Assembly: GCA_910578195.1 (NCBI GenBank)
Contig: CAJTOY010000001.1
Span: 248,001-312,000 of the forward strand
Length of the DNA: 64,000 nucleotides
Direction of reading: 5' to 3'
Source of the DNA: an uncultured Christensenella sp.
GTDB taxonomy: Bacteria > Bacillota > Clostridia > Christensenellales > Borkfalkiaceae
The notes under the pieces were generated by a model that saw only the letters and a list, made by a program, of their open reading frames with translations, made no database searches and was not told where the DNA came from. A program made the position numbers and the translations under genes. This document shows, in pieces, positions 40,234-49,169 of this stretch (the stretch's first letter is position 1; every line of letters begins with the position of its first letter).

Positions 40234-40824
40234 ATGAAAACAATTCTTTACGTTATCTTGGAACAGTGGGCGGATTGGGAACTCGCCTATATTTCGTCGG
40301 CAGTCAATATGCTCGGCGGCGGAAATTTTGAAAATAAAACTGTATCGCTTACAAAAGATTTTGTTACGTCTATCGGTGGCGTTAAGTGCTTGCCCGATTA
40401 CGATTTGCAGAGCGTACCGTCCGATTACGACGCTTTGATTCTCATAGGAGGTATGTCTTGGCACAATGAAAACGCTATGCAAATTAAAGCGCTCGCGGAC
40501 GATTGCATTGGGAAAAACAAAGTGTTAGGTGCGATTTGCGACGCTTGTCGGTTTTTTGGTTCTATCGGCGCATTGAACGGCGCAAAGCATACCACAAACG
40601 ATTTGAACGAATTAAAACAGTATTCGGCTTATACCAACGAACAAGGCTTTGTTCACAAACAAGCGGTATCGGATAATATGATTATAACGGCAAACGGAAC
40701 GGCAACGCTCGAATTTGCTCGGGAAGTTTTGAAAGCGTTGTCGGTTGCAAGCGACGAGCAAATAAAGGGTTGGTATGACTTCCACAAGCTCGGCTTTTAC
40801 AATGCCACTATGCCGAAAATGTAA
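40234..40824 (+). CDS. DJ-1/PfpI family protein (type 1 glutamine amidotransferase-like)
   Basis: A 196-aa protein with the family fold: MKTILYVILEQWADWELAYI, a YDALILIGGMSWH loop, and the nucleophile region VLGAICDACRFFG, where Cys in AIC sits at the tight turn. Family members include chaperones, glyoxalases and proteases. The first 190 bp are duplicated in the chimera at 39577. It is probably co-transcribed with the tautomerase. Confidence 0.85.
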   Translation: MKTILYVILEQWADWELAYISSAVNMLGGGNFENKTVSLTKDFVTSIGGVKCLPDYDLQSVPSDYDALILIGGMSWHNENAMQIKALADDCIGKNKVLGAICDACRFFGSIGALNGAKHTTNDLNELKQYSAYTNEQGFVHKQAVSDNMIITANGTATLEFAREVLKALSVASDEQIKGWYDFHKLGFYNATMPKM

Positions 40825-40835
40825 ATAGAAATACT

Positions 40836-41089
40836 ATGACAAAACTGACGTCTATGCCGAATATAGGTAAAGAAATGGAAAGCAAGCTAAAAAGCGTGCA
40901 GATAAACACCGCCGAAGAACTTGTGGAAATAGGCGCAAAGCAAGCTTTTTTCAGACTTAAATGAAATATCCGCAAGTGTGTTTGGTGCATTTATACACGT
41001 TGGAAGCCGCCATTCGAAACGTGGATTTTAACTGTCTTTCCGGAAATTCAAAAGCGGATTTGAAAGCGTTTAGCGATTCGCTGAAATAA
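40836..41089 (+). pseudogene. TfoX C-terminal-domain protein split by a frameshift
   Basis: The first part (40836-40976) reads MTKLTSMPNIGKEMESKLKS, then EELVEIGAKQAFFRLK and a TGA. Stepping back one base, the frame continues KYPQVCLVHLYTLEAAIRNV and ends KADLKAFSDSLK. Together they make a full TfoX C-terminal domain of about 84 residues. The shift is at CTTAAATGAAAT, where an ATG overlaps the stop. It may be two coupled fragments, a mutation or a sequence error. Confidence 0.7.
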
Positions 41090-41112
41090 GAGCGGTTAAA
41101 GGGAGTATAAAA

Positions 41113-41316
41113 TTGAGCAAATATCAACCTTTATGGGAATACGTGGCGAATAAAAACGCGTATCCGTTAAAACTGAACTTTGACGAAATTTTTTCAATTC
41201 TCGGCTTTCCGATAGACCACTCGTTTTTAACGTACAAAAAGGAGGCGGCGGACTTCGGCTTTGCCGTAATCAAAATATCTATGAAGGGAAAAACCGTTTT
41301 GTTCGACAGGTTGTAA
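41113..41316 (+). CDS. Small conserved hypothetical protein, 67 aa (TTG start)
   Basis: A TTG start after a GGGAG site gives a product with WEYVANKNAYPLKLNFDEIF and ILGFPIDHSFLTYKKEA. This pattern (a short helix, F-D-E-I, L-G-F-P-I-D-x-S-F) is a recurrent small-protein family in Firmicutes, often next to nucleic-acid or transfer functions, with no known role. It is followed after 6 nt by the MBL hydrolase. Confidence 0.6.
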   Translation: MSKYQPLWEYVANKNAYPLKLNFDEIFSILGFPIDHSFLTYKKEAADFGFAVIKISMKGKTVLFDRL

Positions 41317-41322
41317 ATACAA

Positions 41323-42084
41323 ATGAAAGATTGGTTTACAATTGATAAAATAGATAATACGACTTATATCATAAGCGAATACCGTCACTGGGAGGAAACG
41401 CATTGCTATCTTTTAATCGGTAGCGAACGCTGTCTTTTGATTGATACGGGGCTTGGTATTTGCAATATTTATGACGAAGTTCGCAAATTAACGGATAAAC
41501 ACGTCATAGCCGTTGCAACTCATATCCATTGGGACCACATAGGCGGTCATAAGTACTTTCCCGATTTCTACGCGCATAAAGCCGAATTGGAGTGGTTGAA
41601 CGGCAAATTCCCGCTTTCGATTCAGACAGTCCGCGAAATGGTAGCAGACCGCTGCGAACTGCCCGAAGGATTTAACGTTGACAAGTATGAAATGTTTCAA
41701 GGAACGCCTACAAAGATATTAAGCGGAGGCGAGATTATTGATTTGGGCGGGCGAAAAATAGAAATTTTGCATACGCCGGGACATTCGCCCGGACATCTTT
41801 GCTTTTGGGAAAAAGAACATGGTTACATATTTACAGGCGATTTGATTTACAAAGATACCTTATTTGCCAATTACCCGTCAACAGACCCAGAAGCATATTT
41901 ACATTCGCTTGAAACGATAGCAGCGTTACCGTCAAAAAGACTTTTCCCCGCTCATCACTCGCTCGATATACAACCCGAAATTGCAATAAGAATGAGAGAT
42001 GCGTTTCGAGAACTGAAAGCGCAAGGCAAATTGCATCACGGCGCGGGAATATTCGACTATGGCGAGTGGAAAGTCTGGCTATAA
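41323..42084 (+). CDS. MBL-fold metallohydrolase
   Basis: A 253-aa protein with the metallo-beta-lactamase metal site: THIHWDHIGGH (HxHxDH), LHTPGHSPGH, FTGDLIY and FPAHHS provide all expected ligands. The length and the simple core suggest a glyoxalase II-like or general thioester/phosphodiester hydrolase. It ends the plus-strand gene cluster and meets a minus-strand lipoprotein gene at a shared terminator. Confidence 0.88.
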   Translation: MKDWFTIDKIDNTTYIISEYRHWEETHCYLLIGSERCLLIDTGLGICNIYDEVRKLTDKHVIAVATHIHWDHIGGHKYFPDFYAHKAELEWLNGKFPLSIQTVREMVADRCELPEGFNVDKYEMFQGTPTKILSGGEIIDLGGRKIEILHTPGHSPGHLCFWEKEHGYIFTGDLIYKDTLFANYPSTDPEAYLHSLETIAALPSKRLFPAHHSLDIQPEIAIRMRDAFRELKAQGKLHHGAGIFDYGEWKVWL

Positions 42085-42089
42085 TAACG

Positions 42090-42119
42090 AAAACACAACT
42101 CAGTCCTGAGTTGTGTTTT
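42090..42119. terminator. Bidirectional terminator between convergent genes
   Basis: AAAACACAACTCAG pairs perfectly with CTGAGTTGTGTTTT around a 2-nt gap. The lipoprotein's stop codon lies inside it. Confidence 0.85.
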
Positions 42120-44313
42120 TCCATACTCTTGAAATATAAATGCGTGTAAGCCAGTCGGCGGCAATTTTCGCGTCAGCCAACAATGTGTAATCAATGTTTT
42201 GTATCTCGATACCGCTTGACGAGTAAATACGCCAGTTTTCGGTATCCTCGAATATTGCGCTTTCAAGCGTGGTTTCGGCAAATGCGTCGGCTTCGATTAG
42301 CTCAATATTCGAAGGAATAGTAATGCTTGTCAGTGAAGTACAGCCGTAAAAAATATTTTTCAGCTCGCTCAGATTTTTCGGAAGCAAGATTTCTTTAATA
42401 CCACTGAAAGCAAACGCTTGACTGCCGATTTCAAATACATTGTCGGGAATATTTATTTCCGTAAACCGGCAAAATGCAAAAGCGCTTTCACTAATCGTTT
42501 TTAAACTGTCTGGAAGAATAACCTCCGTAAGGCTTTTGCAGTTCAAAAACGCTTCGGCTTCTATAATTTCAATGCCTTCGGCAATGCTGACGCCCGAAAT
42601 ATCACTGCCCGAAAAAGCAAGATTTCCTATCGATTTGACTTGCTTTCCGTTGTGCGTCGACGGAACATATAAATATTTTTCTTCGCCGTAATAACCCGTC
42701 ACCGTCAGACTGCCGTCGGCTTCGGTTTTATAATTAAATTCGTCCTCGAAGTCGGGGAGAGGAGTATACAGCGCGTTTACCGTTATATTGCCGTAAGTGA
42801 GGACGAAATTTTCCCATTTTACCGAAAATCCGTCCTTTTGCGGTGCTTGCGGCACGGATATGTTATTATTTTCAACCGTGTATTCGACTTTTACAATTTC
42901 AATCCCGTCGGCTAAAAACGTGACAAAATAAGTAATTGGCGTGAGTATTGCATTTATAGTCAGATTATTTGCCGAAATTTCAACCTTTTCCCAGCCGACG
43001 TAATAGCCTTGCCATTCATTGATATCGGGAAAATCCAAAGCCGTATCTTCGACTGTAAAGTCGGAGCTTCCGATTTTCTCGCCGTAAATAAAAAATTCGG
43101 CGGTGTAAAGCACGGGCGTATATACGGCTTTTATTGTTATGTCCTCGTAGCCGAGAGTGTAAGGTTCCCACTCGGCGGTATAACCTTCTTTTTCGGGGAT
43201 TTCGGGCTCGTCGACGTGCATATCGTCAAATTGAAAAGTGCTTGTCCCGATAACTTTACCGTCGGCAACGAAAGTTGCCGTATAAACTTGTATTGTGTAA
43301 ACCGCATTAACCGTGACGTCGCCGAAGGTGATTTGCTTATCCTCCCAAACACCCGAAAAGCCTTGTTTTTTCGGAACGGCGGGAGGAACGATATTTGCGA
43401 TAGTTTCCACTGTATACCCGATTGTTCCGACAATCTCGCCCAAGGCTTTATATGTTATGTTGTAAGTGATGGGAGTGTATTCGGCGGTTATGGTTATATC
43501 TCCACCGACAACAGGAAGCCCGAGCCATTCGCCGCTGTAACCGTCTTTGTGCGGAACGTCGGGTATGGCGACAGTGTCCTCGATTGTATATTTTATTTCT
43601 TCTATAACTTTTCCGTCAGCCTCGAATTTAGCCTTGTAATTTATAGGAGTATAGACGGCATGTACTTCGATATCCTCGAAATTTAATTTAAATTCACTCC
43701 ATTTTGCAGTATAGTGTTCATTTTGCGGTACATCGGGGATTTCTATTTCCGTATTTTCAATAGTATAATTCAAAACCGCCACAATTTCGCCGTCGGCGAT
43801 AAATTTTACAAAGTAAGTAATTGCAGTTCGCTCGGCTGTAAGAATTATATCGTCGGTTATCGGCGTTTCGAAAGAGAATTTATCTCCGCGATGCAACCAT
43901 CCGCTGAATTCATAGCCTTTTTTATCGGTAGGGGAATACTCGGTTGCCAACCCGCCATTTGAAACACGTTCGTAATTAATTAGCTCGTCGTCCTCATAAT
44001 AGAGAATATTGAAAGTTTCCTCGTCGGGGTTGACCCAGTAACCGTAAAGAGTAAAGCTGCCCTTGACCGTATCATATTCGAAATCCCATTTTTCTATGTA
44101 CTCGTCGGTCAGATACCAGCCCTTGAAAACAAGTCCTTCGCGCTCCTCTAAATCGGGCAAACCTATTATGTCGTCGGGCTTTGCGTAAAACGAATAAAGC
44201 TCCTCGCCGTCGATAACGTATTTCACGACGTAATAGCCTTTCGGTGTCGGAGTGCACGAACAAATCAGACAAGCAACCAAAATTATTAAAATGGACAACA
44301 ACAACTTTTTCAT
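42100..44313 (-). CDS. Surface lipoprotein with InlB-type repeats and BspA-like leucine-rich repeats
   Basis: A 737-aa protein. The signal peptide ends in a lipobox (ACLICSC, Cys about 20). Residues 25-155 hold two Listeria-Bacteroides-type repeats (GLVFKGWYLTDEY, GYEFSGWLHRGDK). Residues 155-510 hold six more repeats of about 60 aa with a shared plan (x-Y-x-A-x-F-x-A-D-G, YTVEDT, IPDVPxKxGY, DITVNAVYTP). Residues 540-690 are BspA/LRR_5 repeats (AFSGSDISGVSIAEGIEIIE). Such proteins sit on the cell surface and may bind host or bacterial ligands. Confidence 0.85.
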   Translation of the reverse strand: MKKLLLSILIILVACLICSCTPTPKGYYVVKYVIDGEELYSFYAKPDDIIGLPDLEEREGLVFKGWYLTDEYIEKWDFEYDTVKGSFTLYGYWVNPDEETFNILYYEDDELINYERVSNGGLATEYSPTDKKGYEFSGWLHRGDKFSFETPITDDIILTAERTAITYFVKFIADGEIVAVLNYTIENTEIEIPDVPQNEHYTAKWSEFKLNFEDIEVHAVYTPINYKAKFEADGKVIEEIKYTIEDTVAIPDVPHKDGYSGEWLGLPVVGGDITITAEYTPITYNITYKALGEIVGTIGYTVETIANIVPPAVPKKQGFSGVWEDKQITFGDVTVNAVYTIQVYTATFVADGKVIGTSTFQFDDMHVDEPEIPEKEGYTAEWEPYTLGYEDITIKAVYTPVLYTAEFFIYGEKIGSSDFTVEDTALDFPDINEWQGYYVGWEKVEISANNLTINAILTPITYFVTFLADGIEIVKVEYTVENNNISVPQAPQKDGFSVKWENFVLTYGNITVNALYTPLPDFEDEFNYKTEADGSLTVTGYYGEEKYLYVPSTHNGKQVKSIGNLAFSGSDISGVSIAEGIEIIEAEAFLNCKSLTEVILPDSLKTISESAFAFCRFTEINIPDNVFEIGSQAFAFSGIKEILLPKNLSELKNIFYGCTSLTSITIPSNIELIEADAFAETTLESAIFEDTENWRIYSSSGIEIQNIDYTLLADAKIAADWLTRIYISRVWKNTTQD

Positions 44314-44421
44314 AGTAAAAGAATTATATCATATTTTGCCAAATTTTACCAACAAATGTTTTTGTAAAATAAAAAGGCGGCGCAGGGTTCTTTTTGCAGA
44401 CAAGCTTAAATAAATTAAAAT

Positions 44422-45327
44422 ATGAGTTTGTCCTTTCTTCCGAGAAACGTCAAGGAAGCGCTGAGTAATCTTAATTACAATTTCATTTCGGAAATAAGAA
44501 TAAGAAGAGGACAGCCCGTTATTATCGAATACAAGGGCGAATATAAATATATCAATCCGTTCGGAATCAGCGACGGACTGCGCGGCTGTATTTCGGTTGA
44601 CGATATCGAGCCGATAATAAACTCGGCGACGGGCGGCAGCATCTATTCCTACGTCGAGCAAATGAAAAGCGGATTTATAACCGTAGGTCACGGCGTGAGA
44701 ATAGGTATAGCAGGCGAATACGTTACCGAAGGCAACGCGGTCAAGGCAGTAAAGAATGTGACGTCAATAAATATAAGAATTCCGCATAATGTGGTCGGTT
44801 GCGCTGATTTTCTGTGTGAAAACTTATATTTTGACGGTTTGCATAGTACTATGCTATACTCAAAACCCGGTTTCGGCAAGACAACTATGCTCAGGGATAT
44901 GGCAATTAACATAGGTAAACTGAAAAAATACAATGTGCTTGTGTTTGACGAGAGGAACGAAATTTCGGCAATAGACGGAGCGGGCAACGGCTTTGATTTA
45001 GGCGACAGAATAGACGTGGTTCGCTGTCACAACAAAAAAAGCGCCATAGCAAGCGCAATAAGGGCAATGAAGCCGCAGGTTATTATAACTGACGAACTGT
45101 ACGGCGAGGACGATATCAAGGCAATGCAATACGCCGACGATTGCGGGATTTACGTTATCGCCTCCTCGCATATCTGCAACAGAGAAATACTCAAAAAAAT
45201 GCCCTTCGAATTTTACGTCGAACTTGTGGGGATAGGGGCGAAGCCGTTAATTTATGATAAAAATTTTAATTCTTATAGCGGTTGTGGGGCTGACGACGTC
45301 GATAGGGACGTTTCTGTCGGCGAATAA
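44422..45327 (+). CDS. spoIIIAA: Stage III sporulation protein AA (ATPase)
   Basis: A 301-aa protein and first gene of the complete spoIIIA operon. Walker A is SKPGFGKTTMLRDMA, Walker B region YNVLVFDERNEISA, and sensor regions VIITDELYGEDD and YVIASSHICNRE; it is a secretion-type ATPase. With SpoIIIAB-AH it forms the channel (A-Q complex) between mother cell and forespore, made under sigma-E control. It overlaps spoIIIAB by 74 nt. The C-terminal tail (about 280-301) read within that overlap may be non-conserved. Confidence 0.95.
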   Translation: MSLSFLPRNVKEALSNLNYNFISEIRIRRGQPVIIEYKGEYKYINPFGISDGLRGCISVDDIEPIINSATGGSIYSYVEQMKSGFITVGHGVRIGIAGEYVTEGNAVKAVKNVTSINIRIPHNVVGCADFLCENLYFDGLHSTMLYSKPGFGKTTMLRDMAINIGKLKKYNVLVFDERNEISAIDGAGNGFDLGDRIDVVRCHNKKSAIASAIRAMKPQVIITDELYGEDDIKAMQYADDCGIYVIASSHICNREILKKMPFEFYVELVGIGAKPLIYDKNFNSYSGCGADDVDRDVSVGE

Positions 45328-45679
45328 AAAGAAGCGTATGCAAATTTTTGCCGAACTTTACGAGTTTAACGAACAGCTTATTTTAAATTTGAAATTTTCA
45401 AGGGCTTCTATCGAAAAAATCGCGTCGCCGTTCAAGTTCGTGCCAGATATTTTAAAGGGCGAAATTTTGCTTGCGGGCAACGACGGAGACGTTTTGCGCG
45501 ATTATACCGAAAATCTGGGAATGACCGACGCGCTTTCGCAAGTCGATTATCTTTCCGAAAGAAAGTCTTTATTAAAAAAATATAAGGAAGAAAGCTTCGC
45601 CGATTATAAAAAATACAGCGCGCTGTACGTCAAAATTTTCTTTTTAATCGGGGTGATGGTAGCTGTTTTGCTGGCATAA
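45254..45679 (+). CDS. spoIIIAB: Stage III sporulation protein AB
   Basis: A 141-aa protein with hydrophobic ends (ILILIAVVGLTTSIGTFLSA at the start, IFFLIGVMVAVLLA at the end) and a helical core (LYEFNEQLILNLKFSRASIE), resembling type II secretion F-like components. It is part of the SpoIIIA channel complex and is followed by spoIIIAC in the next base. Confidence 0.92.
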   Translation: MIKILILIAVVGLTTSIGTFLSANKKKRMQIFAELYEFNEQLILNLKFSRASIEKIASPFKFVPDILKGEILLAGNDGDVLRDYTENLGMTDALSQVDYLSERKSLLKKYKEESFADYKKYSALYVKIFFLIGVMVAVLLA

Positions 45680-45877
45680 ATGGATATAAGTATAATTTTT
45701 AAAATCGCCGCAGTCGGCATAATAGTAACAATTATCTGTCAGGTGCTCAAAAAATCGGACAGAGACGATATCGCAACCCTCGTCAGCCTCGTGGGGCTGA
45801 TAATTGTCCTTACGGTCGTAATTTCCATGATAGCCGATTTGTTTACGCAAATCAGGCAACTGTTCGATATCTTCTGA
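45680..45877 (+). CDS. spoIIIAC: Stage III sporulation protein AC
   Basis: A 65-aa protein with two membrane helices (IFKIAAVGIIVTIICQVL and LVSLVGLIIVLTVVISMIA). KKSDRDDIATLVSLVGLI is typical of the family. It is a small integral component of the mother cell-forespore channel and overlaps spoIIIAD by one base. Confidence 0.95.
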   Translation: MDISIIFKIAAVGIIVTIICQVLKKSDRDDIATLVSLVGLIIVLTVVISMIADLFTQIRQLFDIF

Positions 45878-46269
45878 TGTTAGTTCTCAGATTATGCTGT
45901 ATAGCCGTGATTACGGCTATAAGCGCGCTTGTATTAAAAAACAACAAATCCGAGCTCGTGCCGCTGTGCCTTACCGCGGGCGGAATTATTATGTTTCTTT
46001 ACGCTTTCGACTATCTCACCGAAAGCGTGGAATTTATAAAGTCGTTCACGGAAGGCGCTGGGATAGATAATGAAATTATAAGGATAATTTTCAAAATTAT
46101 AGGCATAGGCTTTCTCGTCGAACTGACGGCAAGCTCGATAAAGGAACTCGGCTTCGAAAGCGTGGCGGACAAGCTGGTTTTGTGCGGCAAAATAATTATT
46201 TTCGTCGTTTCGGTGCCCATTTTGAACAGCACCTACAAAATCATAGTTTCACTTATAAATATGGTATGA
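45877..46269 (+). CDS. spoIIIAD: Stage III sporulation protein AD
   Basis: A 130-aa membrane protein with about four helices. IFKIIGIGFLVELTASSIKE and LGFESVADKLVLCGKIII match the family's conserved end. It acts with SpoIIIAC in the channel complex and overlaps spoIIIAE by 4 nt. Confidence 0.94.
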   Translation: MLVLRLCCIAVITAISALVLKNNKSELVPLCLTAGGIIMFLYAFDYLTESVEFIKSFTEGAGIDNEIIRIIFKIIGIGFLVELTASSIKELGFESVADKLVLCGKIIIFVVSVPILNSTYKIIVSLINMV

Positions 46270-47450
46270 AAAAGCGCTTAATATTATTGATTATCCTCGC
46301 CGCGGGCTTAATCGCGTTGATTTTGACGGGGGGCATAGCGGCGTTTGCGGACGACACGGGGCTCGAAGATATAAACCAGAACATAGCCGACCTTTTAAAG
46401 GATTTGGATTTGTCCGAGCTTCAAAAATATCTCGACGAGAACACCGACAGCTATCTTTTAAAATTCGGAAGCACAGCGGGCGAAATCGTCGAGTATCTTA
46501 TCCACGGCAACCTCGGCACCGATTACGGCGGGTATTTAAGCGAGCTTTTTTCGATAATCTTCAAAAACATAATCGCGCTGATTCCCGCGTTTGCGGAAAT
46601 TACGGCGGTCGCGCTTTTGTCTGCGATAGTCAGCTCGGCGGAGGGGAATATACTCGGCAAATCCACGTCGAAGATAGTGCACCTTGCGTGTTATTCGCTG
46701 ATAATTTTGATTTTGGCTTCCATGCTGACGGGGATTGTCACCAACTGCATAGCTTGCGTCAACCGTATAAAAAGGCAAATAGAAATTATTACGCCCATAC
46801 TCGCAACGTTAACCGTTTTAACGGGAGGGACAAGCTCGGCGGCGATTTACCAGCCATCGGCGATTTTCCTTTCGGGCGGAGCGGTGGAGATTGTCAGCGG
46901 ATTTATTTTTCCGGCGGCGATTGCCGTGATTGTATTGAACTTTATGTCTAAGCTCAACCCCCAGATGTCCTTTTCGGGCGTGACAACGTTCTTAAAAAGC
47001 ATTATGAAGTGGGTAATAGGTATTACCGTCACGGTGTTCAGCATTTTTATTACGATGCAAAGCTCGGCTTCGTCGCTGTTCGACGGCATAATTTTCAAAG
47101 CCACCAAGTACGTCGTCAGCAACTCGGTGCCGATTGTGGGCAACTTTCTTTCGAGCGGGTTCGACATGCTGTCGTCGGCGGGGCTTTTAATCAAAAGCTC
47201 GGTGGGGCTGTGCGGAATTATATTGCTTTTGTTCGAGATTATTGCCCCGATTATCGCGCTTGCCGCGTTCTCGCTTATTTTAAAGCTGGTCGGCGCAATC
47301 GTGCAGCCGATAGGGGAAAACGTGCTTTATCAGCTTCTTTCGGACTTGTCCAAAGATATAGAATATTTTATTGCGGGGTTATTGACGGTTGCGTTTATGT
47401 ATGCGCTTGTAATAATGCTTATAATAAATTCCGCAAACAGTTTTATATGA
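46266..47450 (+). CDS. spoIIIAE: Stage III sporulation protein AE
   Basis: A 394-aa polytopic membrane protein from ATG 46266, which overlaps spoIIIAD's stop (ATGA). A signal-like first helix (ILLIILAAGLIALILTGGIA) is followed by a short soluble part and about seven further helices. TPILATLTVLTGGTSSAAIY and SSASSLFDGIIFKATKYVVS are typical. It is the largest membrane component of the SpoIIIA complex and overlaps spoIIIAF by 4 nt. Confidence 0.95.
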   Translation: MKKRLILLIILAAGLIALILTGGIAAFADDTGLEDINQNIADLLKDLDLSELQKYLDENTDSYLLKFGSTAGEIVEYLIHGNLGTDYGGYLSELFSIIFKNIIALIPAFAEITAVALLSAIVSSAEGNILGKSTSKIVHLACYSLIILILASMLTGIVTNCIACVNRIKRQIEIITPILATLTVLTGGTSSAAIYQPSAIFLSGGAVEIVSGFIFPAAIAVIVLNFMSKLNPQMSFSGVTTFLKSIMKWVIGITVTVFSIFITMQSSASSLFDGIIFKATKYVVSNSVPIVGNFLSSGFDMLSSAGLLIKSSVGLCGIILLLFEIIAPIIALAAFSLILKLVGAIVQPIGENVLYQLLSDLSKDIEYFIAGLLTVAFMYALVIMLIINSANSFI

Positions 47451-47881
47451 AAACCTACTTGTTGACCGCCGCAGGCGTTATATTTTTTTCGGTTATCGTC
47501 TCGCTTTTAATTCCCAACGGCAAGCTGAACAAAACGATTGTATTCGTTATGCGTATGGCATGCATTCTGGTGCTTTTGCAACCGATTACGGGAATTTTCA
47601 AAATAACATCGACGGTCATAGACGAGCCGCTTTTCGACTATGTATATATATGTAAGGTTTATTCCGACGACCAGAGTGAACAGCTTGAAAAGCTTCTTCT
47701 AAAAGAATTTGAAGAGGAGTGCGACTGTTTTGTCGAAATTAACTACATAGAGGGGAATTTTAAGGTCGGAAGCGTGAAGGTAGAAACAAATTCCGAAGAT
47801 AAGAAAATTATTGACGGTATTTACGCATATTTGGAAAAGTTGGGATATATAAATATAACAGTATATGCGAAAAGTGATTGA
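47447..47881 (+). CDS. spoIIIAF: Stage III sporulation protein AF
   Basis: A 144-aa protein from ATG 47447, overlapping spoIIIAE by 4 nt. Two N-terminal helices (AAGVIFFSVIVSLLIPNG, FVMRMACILVLLQPITGIF) are followed by a soluble ring-building-like domain (about 60-144), as expected for SpoIIIAF. It overlaps spoIIIAG by 17 nt. Confidence 0.9.
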   Translation: MKTYLLTAAGVIFFSVIVSLLIPNGKLNKTIVFVMRMACILVLLQPITGIFKITSTVIDEPLFDYVYICKVYSDDQSEQLEKLLLKEFEEECDCFVEINYIEGNFKVGSVKVETNSEDKKIIDGIYAYLEKLGYINITVYAKSD

Positions 47882-48224
47882 TTACGTTAAACAAAATAAA
47901 AAAATTATAATTGTAGTTTTGCTAATCGCAATACTAATCGGCGCCGTTTATTTAATTAACAAAAGCACAAAGTCATCTACGAATACGGCAGGTAATTCGA
48001 CCAGAAGCGAAACCGAAAACAAGCTGACGGGAATTCTGTCGCATATCGAGGGAGTGGGGAACACCGACGTAATGATTACGGAAAACGACGGAGAAATACT
48101 CGGAGTGGTTATTGTTTGCGAAGGCGCAAATAATTTAATGACCAGGAGCAACATATTGAACGCCGTATCAACAGCGCTCAAAATCGACAAAAAAATTATT
48201 GCAATTTATTCAATGACCGTATAA
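47865..48224 (+). CDS. spoIIIAG: Stage III sporulation protein AG
   Basis: A 119-aa protein, shorter than in Bacillus, with one N-terminal helix (IIIVVLLIAILIGAVYLI) and a periplasmic ring-building domain (LTGILSHIEGVGNTDVMITE ... VVIVCEGANN ... AVSTALKIDKK). SpoIIIAG forms the large ring of the channel in the intermembrane space. The insertion loop of Bacillus SpoIIIAG is missing here. Confidence 0.92.
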   Translation: MRKVIDYVKQNKKIIIVVLLIAILIGAVYLINKSTKSSTNTAGNSTRSETENKLTGILSHIEGVGNTDVMITENDGEILGVVIVCEGANNLMTRSNILNAVSTALKIDKKIIAIYSMTV

Positions 48225-48234
48225 GGAGATATTT

Positions 48235-48717
48235 ATGTCTAAAACCAAAAAAATTATCGTAATGTCATCACTCGTTCTTTTACTTGCGGTAACTGCCGTA
48301 CTCAACGTGGTACTTGCAAAAAACATCGCCGCAAAGGGCGACACCATCGCCACGTCGAATTATTTCTCGACTTACCGTTCGGAAAGAACGACAACCAGAA
48401 GCGAAGAGCTTGTTCAGCTTGACAGTGTAATCGCACTCTATGACGAGTCCAGCGAAAAATACACCGAAGCCGTAAACCTTAAAATGAAGATAGTTGAAAT
48501 CATGGAAAAAGAACTCGTTCTCGAAACCATGATTAAATCGAAAGGATTTTCCGACGCGGTAGTTTCCATCGGCATGGATTCCGACAACGTCAACGTTTTC
48601 ATTAACTCGAACGAGCTTGATATGACGACCGCGCTTTCAATTTACAACTGCCTCAAAGACGAAGCGGGAGTAGACCCTTTGAACATAATTATTATGCCGG
48701 TTTACTCGCAAATATAA
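48235..48717 (+). CDS. spoIIIAH: Stage III sporulation protein AH
   Basis: A 160-aa protein with an N-terminal membrane helix (VMSSLVLLLAVTAVLNVVL) and a C-terminal YscJ/FliF-like domain that binds forespore SpoIIQ (EKELVLETMIKSKGFSDAVV, LSIYNCLKDEAGVDPLNI). It is the last gene of the spoIIIA operon, with a good AGGAG site. Confidence 0.94.
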   Translation: MSKTKKIIVMSSLVLLLAVTAVLNVVLAKNIAAKGDTIATSNYFSTYRSERTTTRSEELVQLDSVIALYDESSEKYTEAVNLKMKIVEIMEKELVLETMIKSKGFSDAVVSIGMDSDNVNVFINSNELDMTTALSIYNCLKDEAGVDPLNIIIMPVYSQI

Positions 48718-48773
48718 TATAGTAGTTGCAAAATTAAAAATACTGTGTTATACTAATGTCAAGGAGATTAGAA

Positions 48774-49109
48774 ATGGCACATATAAGGCACGACCCTACT
48801 TCAACTCAAAAGGGAAAAGTAACCTATAATTCGGGTATAGTAAGCGGTATTGTCGCGCTCGCTATAAACGAAGTCGACGGGGTTTCTCTTCTCAACACAA
48901 AAAATAAAGGCGTAAAACTCAATTTCGAGAAACAAGGAATTGAAGCTGATATAAGCGTTAAGGTCGACGCAAATTACAACGTTCCGTCCCTGGCGTTCAA
49001 AATTCAGCAGTCTATAAAGCACAACGTCGAGTCGATGACGAACTATAAAGTAGTGAAAGTTGACGTTCATATTCAGGACGTAAATTTCACCGAAAATTCG
49101 GCATTGTAA
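48774..49109 (+). CDS. Asp23/Gls24 family envelope stress protein
   Basis: A 111-aa protein from ATG 48774, which has AGGAG 8-9 nt upstream; an earlier ATG at 48756 would place that site inside the gene. GIVSGIVALAINEVDGVSLL and ISVKVDANYNVPSLAFKIQQ are typical of the family. Its place between spoIIIAH and nusB is the common one in Firmicutes. It probably associates with the membrane or wall. Confidence 0.92.
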   Translation: MAHIRHDPTSTQKGKVTYNSGIVSGIVALAINEVDGVSLLNTKNKGVKLNFEKQGIEADISVKVDANYNVPSLAFKIQQSIKHNVESMTNYKVVKVDVHIQDVNFTENSAL

Positions 49110-49117
49110 TATTACGT

Positions 49118-49146
49118 TATTCCCTTAAAAGTTTTTAAGGGAATAT
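49118..49146 (+). terminator. Terminator between the Asp23 gene and nusB
   Basis: TATTCCCTTAAAA pairs with TTTTAAGGGAATA around GT, followed by TTTGTATTT. Confidence 0.65.
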
Positions 49147-49169
49147 TTGTATTTAACGGAGATAAAAAA

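Noticed and set aside
43009..43686. Plus-strand frame of 225 aa inside the lipoprotein gene
   Set aside because: Antisense of the repeat region; its length comes from the repeats and it has no start site.
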